A DNA stretch of 64,000 nucleotides from Aradus depressus. Its lineage: Eukaryota; Arthropoda; Insecta; Hemiptera; Aradidae. Location: positions 23,854,446 through 23,918,445 of the forward strand of contig OY759226.1 of NCBI GenBank assembly GCA_963662175.1. The letters run 5' to 3'. Within the stretch, counting starts at the first letter, position 1. Each line of letters starts with the position of its first letter. A model generated the notes under the pieces. The model had not been told where the DNA came from and searched no databases. It saw only the letters and a list, made by a program, of their open reading frames with translations. The translations under genes and the position numbers were made by a program. Below, piece by piece: positions 41,662-56,600 of the stretch.

Positions 41662-44600
41662 GAGTGCCTCTGGAGAACAGAGACTGGACAAGGAATGTAT
41701 TGTTGAAGGCAGAGCGTTGGGAGGGGATGAAGAGGTCCGAAGGACGGGATCTAGTGTGCCTCTGGTGAACAGAGACTGGACAAGGAATGTATTGTTGAAG
41801 GCAGAGCGTTGGGAGGGGATGAAGAGGTCCGAAGGACGGGATCTAGTGTGCCTCTGGAGAACAGAGACTGGACAAGGAATGTATTGTTGAAGGCAGAGCG
41901 TTGGGAGGGGATGAAGAGGTCCGAAGGACGGGATCTAGTGTGCCTCTGGTGAACAGAGACTGGACAAGGAATGTATTGTTGAAGGCAGAGCGTTGGGAGG
42001 GGATGAAGAGGTCCGAAGGACAGGATCTAGTGTGACTCTGGAGAACAGAGACTGGACAAGGAATGTATTGTTGAAGGCAGAGCGTTGGGAGGGGATGAAG
42101 AGGTCCGAAGGACGGGATCTAGTGTGCCTCTGGAGAACAGAGACTGGACAAGGAATGTATTGTTGAAGGCAGAGCGTTGGGAGGGGATGAAGAGGTCCGA
42201 AGGACGGGATCTAGTGTGCCTCTGGTGAACAGAGACTAGACAAGGAATGTATTGTTGAAGGCAGAGCGTTGGGAGGGGATGAAGAGGTCCGAAGGACGGG
42301 ATCTAGTGTGCCTCTGGAGAACAGAGACTGGACAAGGAGTGTATTGTTGAAGGCAGAGCGTTGGGAGGGGATGAAGAGGTCCGAAGGACGGGATCTAGTG
42401 TGCCTCTGGAGAACAGAGACTGGACAAGGAATGTATTGTTGAAGGCAGAGCGTTGGGAGGGGATGAAGAGGTCCGAAGGACGGGATCTAGTGTGCCTCTG
42501 GAGAACAGAGACTGGACAAGGAATGTATTGTTGAAGGCAGAGCGTTGGGAGGGGATGAAGAGGTCCGAAGGACGGGATCTAGTGTGCCTCTGGAGAACAG
42601 AGACTGGACAAGGAATGTATTGTTGAATGCAGAGCGTTGGGAGGGGATGAAGAGGTCCGAAGGACGGGATCTAGTGTGCCTCTGGTGAACAGAGACTGGA
42701 CAAGGAATGTATTGTTGAAGGCAGAGCGTTGGGAGGGGATGAAGAGGTCCGAAGGACGGGATCTAGTGTGCCTCTGGAGAACAGAGACTGGACAAGGAAT
42801 GTATTGTTGAAGGCAGAGCGTTGGGAGGGGAAGAAGAGGTCCGAAGGACGGGATCTAGTGTGCCTCTGGAGAACAGAGACTGGACAAGGAATGTATTGTT
42901 GAAGGCAGAGCGTTGGGAGGGGCAGAAGAGGTCCGAAGGACGGGATCTAGTGTGCCTCTGGAGAACAGAGACTGGACAAGGAATGTATTGTTGAAGGCAG
43001 AGCGTTGGGAGGGGATGAAGAGGTCCGAAGGACGGGATCTAGTGTGCCTCTGGAGAACAGAGACTGGACAAGGAATGTATTGTTGAAGGCAGAGCGTTGG
43101 GAGGGGATGAAGAGGTCCGAAGGACGGGATCTAGTGTGCCTCTGGAGAACAGAGACTGGACAAGGAATGTATTGTTGAAGGCAGAGCGTTGGGAGGGGAT
43201 GAAGAGGTCCGAAGGACGGGATCTAGTGTGCCTCTGGTGAACAGAGACTGGACAAGGAATGTATTGTTGAAGGCAGAGCGTTGGGAGGGGATGAAGAGGT
43301 CCGAAGGACGGGATCTAGTGTGCCTCTGGAGAACAGAGACTGGACAAGGAATGTATTGTTGAAGGCAGAGCGTTGGGAGGGGATGAAGAGGTCCGAAGGA
43401 CGGGATCTAGTGTGCCTCTGGAGAACAGAGACTGGACAAGGAATGTATTGTTGAAGGCAGAGCGTTGGGAGGGGATGAAGAGGTCCGAAGGACGGGATCT
43501 AGTGTGCCTCTGGAGAACAGAGACTGGACAAGGAATGTATTGTTGAAGGCAGAGCGTTGGGAGGGGATGAAGAGGTCCGAAGGACGGGATCTAGTGTGCC
43601 TCTGGAGAACAGAGACTGGACAAGGAATGTATTGTTGAAGGCAGAGCGTTGGGAGGGGATGAAGAGGTCCGAAGGACGGGATCTAGTGTGCCTCTGGAGA
43701 ACAGAGACTGGACAGAGAATGTATTGTTGAATGCAGAGCGTTGGGAGGGGATGAAGAGGTCCGAAGGACGGGATCTAGTGTGCCTCTGGAGAACAGAGAC
43801 TGGACAAGGAATGTATTGTTGAATGCAGAGCGTTGGGAGGGGATGAAGAGGTCCGAAGGACGGGATCTAGTGTGCCTCTGGAGAACAGAGACTGGACAAG
43901 GAATGTATTGTTGAAGGCAGAGCGTTGGGAGGGGATGAAGAGGTCCGAAGGACGGGATCTAGTGTGCCTCTGGAGAACAGAGACTGGACAGAGAATGTAT
44001 TGTTGAATGCAGAGCGTTGGGAGGGGATGAAGAGGTCCGAAGGACGGGATCTAGTGTGCCTCTGGAGAACAGAGACTGGACAAGGAATGTATTGTTGAAT
44101 GCAGAGCGTTGGGAGGGGATGAAGAGGTCCGAAGGACGGGATCTAGTGTGCCTCTGGAGAACAGAGACTGGACAAGGAATGTATTGTTGAAGGCAGAGCG
44201 TTGGGAGGGGATGAAGAGGTCCGAAGGACGGGATCTAGTGTGCCTCTGGAGAACAGAGACTGGACAAGGAATGTATTGTTGAAGGCAGAGCGTTGGGAGG
44301 GGATGAAGAGGTCCGAAGGACGGGATCTAGTGTGCCTCTGGAGAACAGAGACTGGACAAGGAATGTATTGTTGAAGGCAGAGCGTTGGGAGGGGATGAAG
44401 AGGTCCGAAGGACGGGATCTAGTGTGCCTCTGGAGAACAGAGACTGGACAAGGAATGTATTGTTGAAGGCAGAGCGTTGGGAGGGGATGAAGAGGTCCGA
44501 AGGACGGGATCTAGTGTGCCTCTGGAGAACAGAGACTGGACAAGGAATGTATTGTTGAAGGCAGAGCGTTGGGAGGGGATGAAGAGGTCCGAAGGACGGG

Positions 44601-47600
44601 ATCTAGTGTGCCTCTGGAGAACAGAGACTGGACAAGGAATGTATTGTTGAATGCAGAGCGTTGGGAGGGGATGAAGAGGTCCGAAGGACGGGATCTAGTG
44701 TGCCTCTGGTGAACAGAGACTGGACAAGGAATGTATTGTTGAAGGCAGAGCGTTGGGAGGGGATGAAGAGGTCCGAAGGACGGGATCTAGTGTGCCTCTG
44801 GAGAACAGAGACTGGACAAGGAATGTATTGTTGAAGGCAGAGCGTTGGGAGGGGAAGAAGAGGTCCGAAGGACGGGATCTAGTGTGCCTCTGGAGAACAG
44901 AGACTGGACAAGGAATGTATTGTTGAAGGCAGAGCGTTGGGAGGGGCAGAAGAGGTCCGAAGGACGGGATCTAGTGTGCCTCTGGAGAACAGAGACTGGA
45001 CAAGGAATGTATTGTTGAAGGCAGAGCGTTGGGAGGGGATGAAGAGGTCCGAAGGACGGGATCTAGTGTGCCTCTGGAGAACAGAGACTGGACAAGGAAT
45101 GTATTGTTGAAGGCAGAGCGTTGGGAGGGGAAGAAGAGGTCCGAAGGACGGGATCTAGTGTGCCTCTGGAGAACAGAGACTGGACAAGGAATGTATTGTT
45201 GAAGGCAGAGCGTTGGGAGGGGATGAAGAGGTCCGAAGGACGGGATCTAGTGTGCCTCTGGAGAACAGAGACTGGACAAGGAATGTATTGTTGAAGGCAG
45301 AGCGTTGGGAGGGGATGAAGAGGTCCGAAGGACGGGATCTAGTGTGCCTCTGGAGAACAGAGACTGGACAAGGAATGTATTGTTGAATGCAGAGCGTTGG
45401 GAGGGGATGAAGAGGTCCGAAGGACGGGATCTAGTGTGCCTCTGGAGAACAGAGACTGGACAAGGAATGTATTGTTGAATGCAGAGCGTTGGGAGGGGAT
45501 GAAGAGGTCCGAAGGACGGGATCTAGTGTGCCTCTGGTGAACAGAGACTGGACAAGGAATGTATTGTAGAAGGCAGAGCGTTGGGAGGGGATGAAGAGGT
45601 CCGAAGGACGGGATCTAGTGTGCCTCTGGAGAACAGAGACTGGACAAGGAATGTATTGTTGAATGCAGAGCGTTGGGAGGGGATGAAGAGGTCCGAAGGA
45701 CGGGATCTAGTGTGCCTCTGGTGAACAGAGACTGGACAAGGAATGTATTGTAGAAGGCAGAGCGTTGGGAGGGGATGAAGAGGTCCGAAGGACGGGATCT
45801 AGTGTGCCTCTGGAGAACAGAGACTGGACAAGGAATGTATTGTTGAATGCAGAGCGTTGGGAGGGGATGAAGAGGTCCGAAGGACGGGATCTAGTGTGCC
45901 TCTGGAGAACAGAGACTGGACAAGGAATGTATTGTAGAAGGCAGAGCGTTGGGAGGGGATGAAGAGGTCCGAAGGACGGGATCTAGTGTGCCTCTGGAGA
46001 ACAGAGACTGGACAAGGAATGTATTGTTGAAGGCAGAGCGTTGGGAGGGGATGAAGAGGTCCGAAGGACGGGATCTAGTGTGCCTCTGGAGAACAGAGAC
46101 TGGACAAGGAATGTATTGTTGAAGGCAGAGCGTTGGGAGGGGATGAAGAGGTCCGAAGGACGGGATCTAGTGTGCCTCTGGAGAACAGAGACTGGACAAG
46201 GAATGTATTGTTGAAGGCAGAGCGTTGGGAGGGGATGAAGAGGTCCGAAGGACGGGATCTAGTGTGCCTCTGGTGAACAGAGACTGGACAAGGAATGTAT
46301 TGTTGAAGGCAGAGCGTTGGGAGGGGATGAAGAGGTCCGAAGGACGGGATCTAGTGTGCCTCTGGAGAACAGAGACTGGACAAGGAATGTATTGTTGAAG
46401 GCAGAGCGTTGGGAGGGGATGAAGAGGTCCGAAGGACGAGATCTAGTGTGCCTCTGGAGAACAGAGACTGGACAAGGAATGTATTGTTGAAGGCAGAGCG
46501 TTGGGAGGGGATGAAGAGGTCCGAAGGACGGGATCTAGTGTGCCTCTGGAGAACAGAGACTGGACAAGGAATGTATTGTTGAAGGCAGAGCGTTGGGAGG
46601 GGATGAAGAGGTCCGAAGGACGGGATCTAGAGTGCCTCTGGAGAACAGAGACTGGACAAGGAATGTATTGTTGAATGCAGAGCGTTGGGAGGGGATGAAG
46701 AGGTCCGAAGGACGGGATCTAGTGTGCCTCTGGAGAACAGAGACTGGACAAGGAATGTATTGTTGAATGCAGAGCGTTGGGAGGGGATGAAGAGGTCCGA
46801 AGGACGGGATCTAGTGTGCCTCTGGAGAACAGAGACTGGACAAGGAATGTATTGTAGAAGGCAGAGCGTTGGGAGGGGATGAAGAGGTCCGAAGGACGGG
46901 ATCTAGTGTGCCTCTGGAGAACAGAGACTGGACAAGGAATGTATTGTTGAAGGCAGAGCGTTGGGAGGGGATGAAGAGGTCCGAAGGACGGGATCTAGTG
47001 TGCCTCTGGAGAACAGAGACTGGACAAGGAATGTATTGTTGAAGGCAGAGCGTTGGGAGGGGATGAAGAGGTCCGAAGGACGGGATCTAGTGTGCCTCTG
47101 GAGAACAGAGACTGGACAAGGAATGTATTGTTGAAGGCAGAGCGTTGGGAGGGGATGAAGAGGTCCGAAGGACGGGATCTAGTGTGCCTCTGGAGAACAG
47201 AGACTGGACAAGGAATGTATTGTTGAAGGCAGAGCGTTGGGAGGGGATGAAGAGGTCCGAAGGACGGGATCTAGTGTGCCTCTGGAGAACAGAGACTGGA
47301 CAAGGAATGTATTGTTGAAGGCAGAGCGTTGGGAGGGGATGAAGAGGTCCGAAGGACGGGATCTAGTGTGCCTCTGGAGAACGGAGACTGGACAAGGAAT
47401 GTATTGTTGAAGGCAGAGCGTTGGGAGGGGATGAAGAGGTCCGAAGGACGGGATCTAGTGTGCCTCTGGAGAACAGAGACTGGACAAGGAATGTATTGTT
47501 GAAGGCAGAGCGTTGGGAAGGGATGAAGAGGTCCGAAGGACGGGATCTAGTGTGCCTCTGGAGAACAGAGACTGGACAAGGAATGTGTTGTTGAAGGCAG

Positions 47601-50600
47601 AGCGTTGGGAGGGGATGAAGAGGTCCGAAGGACGGGATCTAGTGTGCCTCTGGAGAACAGAGACTGGACAAGGAATGTATTGTTGAAGGCAGAGCGTTGG
47701 GAGGGGATGAAGAGGTCCGAAGGACGGGATCTAGTGTGCCTCTGGAGAACAGAGACTGGACAAGGAATGTATTGTTGAAGGCAGAGCGTTGGGAGGGGAT
47801 GAAGAGGTCCGAAGGACGGGATCTAGTGTGCCTCTGGTGAACAGAGACTGGACAAGGAATGTATTGTTGAAGGCAGAGCGTTGGGAGGGGATGAAGAGGT
47901 CCGAAGGACGGGATCTAGTGTGCCTCTGGAGAACAGAGACTGGACAAGGAATGTATTGTTGAAGGCAGAGCGTTGGGAGGGGATGAAGAGGTCCGAAGGA
48001 CGGGATCTAGTGTGCCTCTGGAGAACAGAGACTGGACAAGGAATGTATTGTTGAAGGCAGAGCGTTGGGAGGGGATGAAGAGGTCCGAAGGACGGGATCT
48101 AGTGTGCCTCTGGAGAACAGAGACTGGACAAGGAATGTATTGTTGAAGGCAGAGCGTTGGGAGGGGATGAAGGGGTCCGAAGGACGGGATCTAGTGTGCC
48201 TCTGGAGAACAGAGACTGGACAAGGAATGTATTGTTGAATGCAGAGCGTTGGGAGGGAATGAAGAGGTCCGAAGGACGGGATCTAGTGTGCCTCTGGTGA
48301 ACAGAGACTGGACAAGGAATGTATTGTTGAAGGCAGAGCGTTGGGAGGGGAAGAAGAGGTCCGAAGGACGGGATCTAGTGTGCCTCTGGTGAACAGAGAC
48401 TGGACAAGGAATGTATTGTTGAAGGCAGAGCGTTGGGAGGGGAAGAAGAGGTCCGAAGGACGGGATCTAGTGTGCCTCTGGTGAACAGAGACTGGACAAG
48501 GAATGTATTGTTGAATGCAGAGCGTTGGGAGGGGATGAAGAGGTCCGAAGGACGGGATCTAGTGTGCCTCTGGAGAACAGAGACTGGACAAGGAATGTAT
48601 TGTTGAAGGCAGAGCGTTGGGAGGGGATGAAGAGGTCCGAAGGACGGGATCTAGTGTGCCTCTGGAGAACAGAGACTGGACAAGGAATGTATTGTTGAAG
48701 GCAGAGCGTTGGGAGGGGATGAAGAGGTCCGAAGGACGGGATCTAGTGTACCTCTGGAGAACAGAGACTGGACAAGGAATGTATTGTTGAAGGCAGAGCG
48801 TTGGGAGGGGATGAAGAGGTCCGAAGGACGGGATCTAGTGTGCCTCTGGAGAACAGAGACTGGACAAGGAATGTATTGTTGAAGGCAGAGCGTTGGGAGG
48901 GGATGAAGAGGTCCGAAGGACGGGATCTAGTGTGCCTCTGGAGAACAGAGACTGGACAAGGAATGTATTGTTGAAGGCAGAGCGTTGGGAGGGGATGAAG
49001 AGGTCCGAAGGACGGGATCTAGTGTGCCTCTGGAGAACAGAGACTGGACAAGGAATGTATTGTTGAAGGCAGAGCGTTGGGAGGGGATGAAGAGGTCCGA
49101 AGGACGGGATCTAGTGTGCCTCTGGAGAACAGAGACTGGACAAGGAATGTATTGTTGAAGGCAGAGCGTTGGGAGGGGATGAAGAGGTCCGAAGGACGGG
49201 ATCTAGTGTGCCTCTGGAGAACAGAGACTGGACAAGGAATGTATTGTTGAAGGCAGAGCGTTGGGAGGGGATGAAGAGGTCCGAAGGACGGGATCTAGTG
49301 TGCCTCTGGAGAACAGAGACTGGACAAGGAATGTATTGTTGAAGGCAGAGCGTTGGGAGGGGATGAAGAGGTCCGAAGGACGGGATCTAGTGTGCCTCTG
49401 GAGAACAGAGACTGGACAAGGAATGTATTGTTGAAGGCAGAGCGTTGGGAGGGGATGAAGAGGTCCGAAGGACGGGATCTAGTGTGCCTCTGGAGAACAG
49501 AGACTGGACAAGGAATGTATTGTTGAATGCAGAGCGTTGGGAGGGGATGAAGAGGTCCGAAGGACGGGATCTAGTGTGCCTCTGGAGAACAGAGACTGGA
49601 CAAGGAATGTATTGTTGAAGGCAGAGCGTTGGGAGGGGATGAAGAGGTCCGAAGGACGGGATCTAGTGTGCCTCTGGAGAACAGAGACTGGACAAGGAAT
49701 GTATTGTTGAAGGCAGAGCGTTGGGAGGGGATGAAGAGGTCCGAAGGACGGGATCTAGTGTGCCTCTGGAGAACAGAGACTGGACAAGGAATGTATTGTT
49801 GAAGGCAGAGCGTTGGGAGGGGATGAAGAGGTCCGAAGGACGGGATCTAGTGTGCCTCTGGAGAACAGAGACTGGACAAGGAATGTATTGTTGAAGGCAG
49901 AGCGTTGGGAGGGGATGAAGAGGTCCGAAGGACGGGATCTAGTGTGCCTCTGGAGAACAGAGACTGGACAAAGAATGTATTGTTGAAGGCAGAGCGTTGG
50001 GAGGGGATGAAGAGGTCCGAAGGACGGGATCTAGTGTGCCTCTGGAGAACAGAGACTGGACAAGGAATGTATTGTTGAAGGCAGAGCGTTGGGAGGGGAT
50101 GAAGAGGTCCGAAGGACGGGATCTAGTGTGCCTCTGGAGAACAGAGACTGGACAAGGAATGTATTGTTGAAGGCAGAGCGTTGGGAGGGGATGAAGAGGT
50201 CCGAAGGACGGGATCTAGTGTGCCTCTGGAGAACAGAGACTGGACAAGGAATGTATTGTTGAAGGCAGAGCGTTGGGAGGGGATGAAGAGGTCCGAAGGA
50301 CGGGATCTAGTGTGCCTCTGGAGAACAGAGACTGGACAAGGAATGTATTGTTGAATGCAGAGCGTTGGGAGGGGATGAAGAGGTCCGAAGGACGGGATCT
50401 AGTGTGCCTCTGGAGAACAGAGACTGGACAAGGAATGTATTGTTGAAGGCAGAGCGTTGGGAGGGGATGAAGAGGTCCGAAGGACGGGATCTAGTGTGCC
50501 TCTGGAGAACAGAGACTGGACAAGGAATGTATTGTTGAAGGCAGAGCGTTGGGAGGGGATGAAGAGGTCCGAAGGACGGGATCTAGTGTGCCTCTGGAGA

Positions 50601-53600
50601 ACAGAGACTGGACAAGGAATGTATTGTTGAAGGCAGAGCGTTGGGAGGGGATGAAGAGGTCCGAAGGACGGGATCTAGTGTGCCTCTGGAGAACAGAGAC
50701 TGGACAAGGAATGTATTGTTGAAGGCAGAGCGTTGGGAGGGGATGAAGAGGTCCGAAGGACGGGATCTAGTGTGCCTCTGGAGAACAGAGACTGGACAAG
50801 GAATGTATTGTTGAAGGCAGAGCGTTGGGAGGGGATGAAGAGGTCCGAAGGACGGGATCTAGTGTGCCTCTGGAGAACAGAGACTGGACAAGGAATGTAT
50901 TGTTGAAGGCAGAGCGTTGGGAGGGGATGAAGAGGTCCGAAGGACGGGATCTAGTGTGCCTCTGGAGAACAGAGACTGGACAAGGAATGTATTGTTGAAG
51001 GCAGAGCGTTGGGAGGGGATGAAGAGGTCCGAAGGACGGGATCTAGTGTGCCTCTGGAGAACAGAGACTGGACAAGGAATGTATTGTTGAAGGCAGAGCG
51101 TTGGGAGGGGATGAAGAGGTCCGAAGGACGGGATCTAGTGTGCCTCTGGAGAACAGAGACTGGACAAGGAATGTATTGTTGAAGGCAGAGCGTTGGGAGG
51201 GGATGAAGAGGTCCGAAGGACGGGATCTAGTGTGCCTCTGGAGAACAGAGACTGGACAAGGAATGTATTGTTGAAAGCAGAGCGTTGGGAGGGGAAGAAG
51301 AGGTCCGAAGGACGGGATCTAGTGTGCCTCTGGAGAACAGAGACTGGACAAGGAATGTATTGTTGAAGGCAGAGCGTTGGGAGGGGATGAAGAGGTCCGA
51401 AGGACGGGATCTAGTGTGCCTCTGGAGAACAGAGACTGGACAAGGAATGTATTGTTGAATGCAGAGCGTTGGGAGGGGATGAAGAGGTCCGAAGGACGGG
51501 ATCTAGTTTGCCTCTGGAGAACAGAGACTGGACAAGGAATGTATTGTTGAATGCAGAGCGTTGGGAGGGGATGAAGAGGTCCGAAGGACGGGATCTAGTG
51601 TGCCTCTGGTGAACAGAGACTGGACAAGGAATGTATTGTTGAAGGCAGAGCGTTGGGAGGGGATGAAGAGGTCCGAAGGACGGGATCTAGTGTGCCTCTG
51701 GAGAACAGAGACTGGGCAAGGAATGTATTGTTGAAGGCAGAGCGTTGGGAGGGGATGAAGAGGTCCGATGGACGGGATCTAGTGTGCCTCTGGAGAACAG
51801 AGACTGGACAAGGAATGTATTGTTGAAGGCAGAGCGTTGGGAGGGGATGAAGAGGTCCGAAGGACGGGATCTGGTGTGCCTCTGGAGAACAGAGACTGGA
51901 CAAGGAATGTATTGTTGAAGGCAGAGCGTTGGGAGGGGATGAAGAGGTCCGAAGGACGGGATCTAGTGTGCCTCTGGAGAACAGAGACTGGACAAGGAAT
52001 GTATTGTTGAATGCAGAGCGTTGGGAGGGGATGAAGAGGTCCGAAGGACGGGATCTAGTGTGCCTCTGGAGAACAGAGACTGGACAAGGAATGTATTGTT
52101 GAATGCAGAGCGTTGGGAGGGGATGAAAAGGTCCGAAGGACGGGATCTAGTGTGCCTCTGGAGAACAGAGACTGGGCAAGGAATGTATTGTTGAAGGCAG
52201 AGCGTTGGGAGGGGATGAAGAGGTCCGAAGGACGGGATCTAGTGTGCCTCTGGAGAACAGAGACTGGACAAGGAATGTATTGTTGAAGGCAGAGCGTTGG
52301 GAGGGGATGAAGAGGTCCGAAGGACGGGATCTAGTGTGCCTCTGGAGAACAGAGACTGGACAAGGAATGTATTGTTGAAGGCAGAGCGTTGGGAGGGGAT
52401 GAAGAGGTCCGAAGGACGGGATCTAGTGTGCCTCTGGAGAACAGAGACTGGACAAGGAATGTATTGTTGAATGCAGAGCGTTGGGAGGGGATGAAGAGGT
52501 CCGAAGGACGGGATCTAGTGTGCCTCTGGTGAACAGAGACTGGACAAGGAATGTATTGTTGAAGGCAGAGCGTTGGGAGGGGAAGAAGAGGTCCGAAGGA
52601 CGGGATCTAGTGTGCCTCTGGAGAACAGAGACTGGACAAGGAATGTATTGTTGAAGGCAGAGCGTTGGGAGGGGATGAAGAGGTCCGAAGGACGGGATCT
52701 AGTGTGCGTCTGGTGAACAGAGACTGGACAAGGAATGTATTGTTGAAGGCAGAGCGTTGGGAGGGGAAGAAGAGGTCCGAAGGACGGGATCTAGTGTGCC
52801 TCTGGAGAACAGAGACTGGACAAGGAATGTATTGTTGAATGCAGAGCGTTGGGAGGGGATGAAGAGGTCCGAAGGACGGGATCTAGTGTGCCTCTGGAGA
52901 ACAGAGACTGGACAAGGAATGTATTGTTGAAGGCAGAGCGTTGGGAGGGGATGAAGAGGTCCGAAGGACGGGATCTAGTGTGCCTCTGGAGAACAGAGAC
53001 TGGACAAGGAATGTATTGTTGAAGGCAGAGCGTTGGGAGGGGATGAAGAGGTCCGAAGGACGGGATCTAGTGTGCCTCTGGTGAACAGAGACTGGACAAG
53101 GAATGTATTGTTGAAGGCAGAGCGTTGGGAGGGGAAGAAGAGGTCCGAAGGACGGGATCTAGTGTGCCTCTGGTGAACAGAGACTGGACAAGGAATGTAT
53201 TGTTGAATGCAGAGCGTTGGGAGGGGATGAAGAGGTCCGAAGGACGGGATCTGGTGTGCCTCTGGTGAACAGAGACTGGACAAGGAATGTATTGTTGAAG
53301 GCAGAGCGTTGGGAGGGGATGAAGAGGTCCAAAGGACGGGATCTGGTGTGCCTCTGGTGAACAGAGACTGGACAAGGAATGTATTGTTGAAGGCAGAGCG
53401 TTGGGAGGGGATGAAGAGGTCCGAAGGACGGGATCTAGTGTGCCTCTGGTGAACAGAGACTGGACAAGGAATGTATTGTTGAATGCAGAGCGTTGGGAGG
53501 GGAAGAAGAGGTCCGAAGGACGGGATCTAGTGTGCCTCTGGTGAACAGAGACTGGACAAGGAATGTATTGTTGAATGCAGAGCGTTGGGAGGGGAAGAAG

Positions 53601-56600
53601 AGGTCCGAAGGACGGGATCTAGTGTGCCTCTGGTGAACAGAGACTGGACAAGGAATGTATTGTTGAAGGCAGAGCGTTGGGAGGGGAAGAAGAGGTCCGA
53701 AGGACGGGATCTAGTGTGCCTCTGGTGAACAGAGACTGGACAAGGAATGTATTGTTGAATGCAGAGCGTTGGGAGGGGAAGAAGAGGTCCGAAGGACGGG
53801 ATCTAGTGTGCCTCTGGTGAACAGAGACTGGACAAGGAATGTATTGTTGAATGCAGAGCGTTGGGAGGGGATGAAGAGGTCCGAAGGACGGGATCTAGTG
53901 TGCCTCTGGTGAACCGAGACTGGACAAGGAATGTATTGTTGAAGGCAGAGCGTTGGGAGGGGATGAAGAGGTCCGAAGGACGGGATCTGGTGTGCCTCTG
54001 GTGAACAGAGACTGGACAAGGAATGTATTGTTGAAGGCAGAGCGTTGGGAGGGGATGAAGAGGTCCAAAGGACGGGATCTAGTGTGCCTCTGGTGAACAG
54101 AGACTGGACAAGGAATGTATTGTTGAAGGCAGAGCGTTGGGAGGGGAAGAAGAGGTCCGAAGGACGGGATCTAGTGTGCCTCTGGTGAACAGAGACTGGA
54201 CAAGGAATGTATTGTTGAATGCAGAGCGTTGGGAGGGGATGAAGAGGTCCGAAGGACGGGATCTGGTGTGCCTCTGGTGAACAGAGACTGGACAAGGAAT
54301 GTATTGTTGAAGGCAGAGCGTTGGGAGGGGATGAAGAGGTCCGAAGGACGGGATCTAGTGTGCCTCTGGTGAACAGAGACTGGACAAGGAATGTATTGTT
54401 GAATGCAGAGCGTTGGGAGGGGAAGAAGAGGTCCGAAGGACGGGATCTAGTGTGCCTCTGGTGAACAGAGACTGGACAAGGAATGTATTGTTGAATGCAG
54501 AGCGTTGGGAGGGGAAGAAGAGGTCCGAAGGACGGGATCTAGTGTGCCTCTGGTGAACAGAGACTGGACAAGGAATGTATTGTTGAAGGCAGAGCGTTGG
54601 GAGGGGAAGAAGAGGTCCGAAGGACGGGATCTAGTGTGCCTCTGGTGAACAGAGACTGGACAAGGAATGTATTGTTGAATGCAGAGCGTTGGGAGGGGAA
54701 GAAGAGGTCCGAAGGACGGGATCTAGTGTGCCTCTGGTGAACAGAGACTGGACAAGGAATGTATTGTTGAATGCAGAGCGTTGGGAGGGGATGAAGAGGT
54801 CCGAAGGACGGGATTAGTGTGCCTCTGGTGAACCGAGACTGGACAAGGAATGTATTGTTGAAGGCAGAGCGTTGGGAGGGGATGAAGAGGTCCGAAGGAC
54901 GGGATCTAGTGTTCCTCTGGTGAACAGAGACTGGACAAGGAATGTATTGTTGAAGGCAGAGCGTTGGGAGGGGATGAAGAGGTCCGAAGGACGGGATCTA
55001 GTGTGCCTCTGGTGAACAGAGACTGGACAAGGAATGTATTGTTGAAGGCAGAGCGTTGGGAGGGGATGAAGAGGTCCGAAGGATGGGATCTAGTGTGCCT
55101 CTGGTGAACAGAGACTGGACAAGGAATGTATTGTTGAATGCAGAGCGTTGGGAGGGGATGAAGAGGTCCGAAGGACGGGATCTAGTGTGCCTCTGGTGAA
55201 CAGAGACTGGACAAGGAATGTATTGTTGAATGCAGAGCGTTGGGAGGGGATGAAGAGGTCCGAAGGACGGGATCTGGTGTGCCTCTGGTGAACAGAGACT
55301 GGACAAGGAATGTATTGTTGAAGGCAGAGCGTTGGGAGGGGAAGAAGAGGTCCGAAGGACGGGATCTAGTGTGCCTCTGGTGAACAGAGACTGGACAAGG
55401 AATGTATTGTTGAATGCAGAGCGTTGGGAGGGGATGAAGAGGTCCGAAGGACGGGATCTAGTGTGCCTCTGGTGAACAGAGACTGGACAAGGAATGTATT
55501 GTTGAAGGCAGAGCGTTAGGAGGGGATGAAGAGGTCCGAAGGACGGGATCTAGTGTGCCTCTGGAGAACAGAGACTGGACAAGGAATGTATTGTTGAAGG
55601 CAGAGCGTTGGGAGGGGATGATGAGGTCCGAAGGACGGGATCTAGTGTGCCTCTGGAGAACAGAGACTGGACAAGGAATGTATTGTTGAATGCAGAGCGT
55701 TGGGAGGGGATGAAGAGGTCCGAAGGACGGGATCTAGTGTGCCTCTGGTGAACAGAGACTGGACAAGGAATGTATTGTTGAAGGCAGAGCGTTGGGAGGG
55801 GAAGAAGAGGTCCGAAGGACGGGATCTAGTGTGCCTCTGGTGAACAGAGACTGGACAAGGAATGTATTGTTGAAGGCAGAGCGTTGGGAGGGGAAGAAGA
55901 GGTCCGAAGGACGGGATCTAGTGTGCCTCTGGTGAACAGAGACTGGACAAGGAATGTATTGTTGAATGCAGAGCGTTGGGAGGGGATGAAGAGGTCCGAA
56001 GGACGGGATCTAGTGTGCCTCTGGTGAACAGAGACTGGACAAGGAATGTATTGTTGAATGCAGAGCGTTGGGAGGGGATGAAGAGGTCCGAAGGACGGGA
56101 TCTAGTGTGCCTCTGGAGAACAGAGACTGGACAAGGAATGTATTGTTGAATGCAGAGCGTTGGGAGGGGATGAAGAGGTCCGAAGGACGGGATCTAGTGT
56201 GCCTCTGGTGAACAGAGACTGGACAAGGAATGTATTGTTGAAGGCAGAGCGTTGGGAGGGGAAGAAGAGGTCCGAAGGACGGGATCTAGTGTGCCTCTGG
56301 TGAACAGAGACTGGACAAGGAATGTATTGTTGAATGCAGAGCGTTGGGAGGGGATGAAGAGGTCCGAAGGACGGGATCTAGTGTGCCTCTGGTGAACAGA
56401 GACTGGACAAGGAATGTATTGTTGAAGGCAGAGCGTTGGGAGGGGATGAAGAGGTCCGAAGGACGGGATCTAGTGTGCCTCTGGAGAACAGAGACTGGAC
56501 AAGGAATGTATTGTTGAAGGCAGAGCGTTGGGAGGGGATGAAGAGGTCCGAAGGACGGGATCTAGTGTGCCTCTGGAGAACAGAGACTGGACAAGGAATG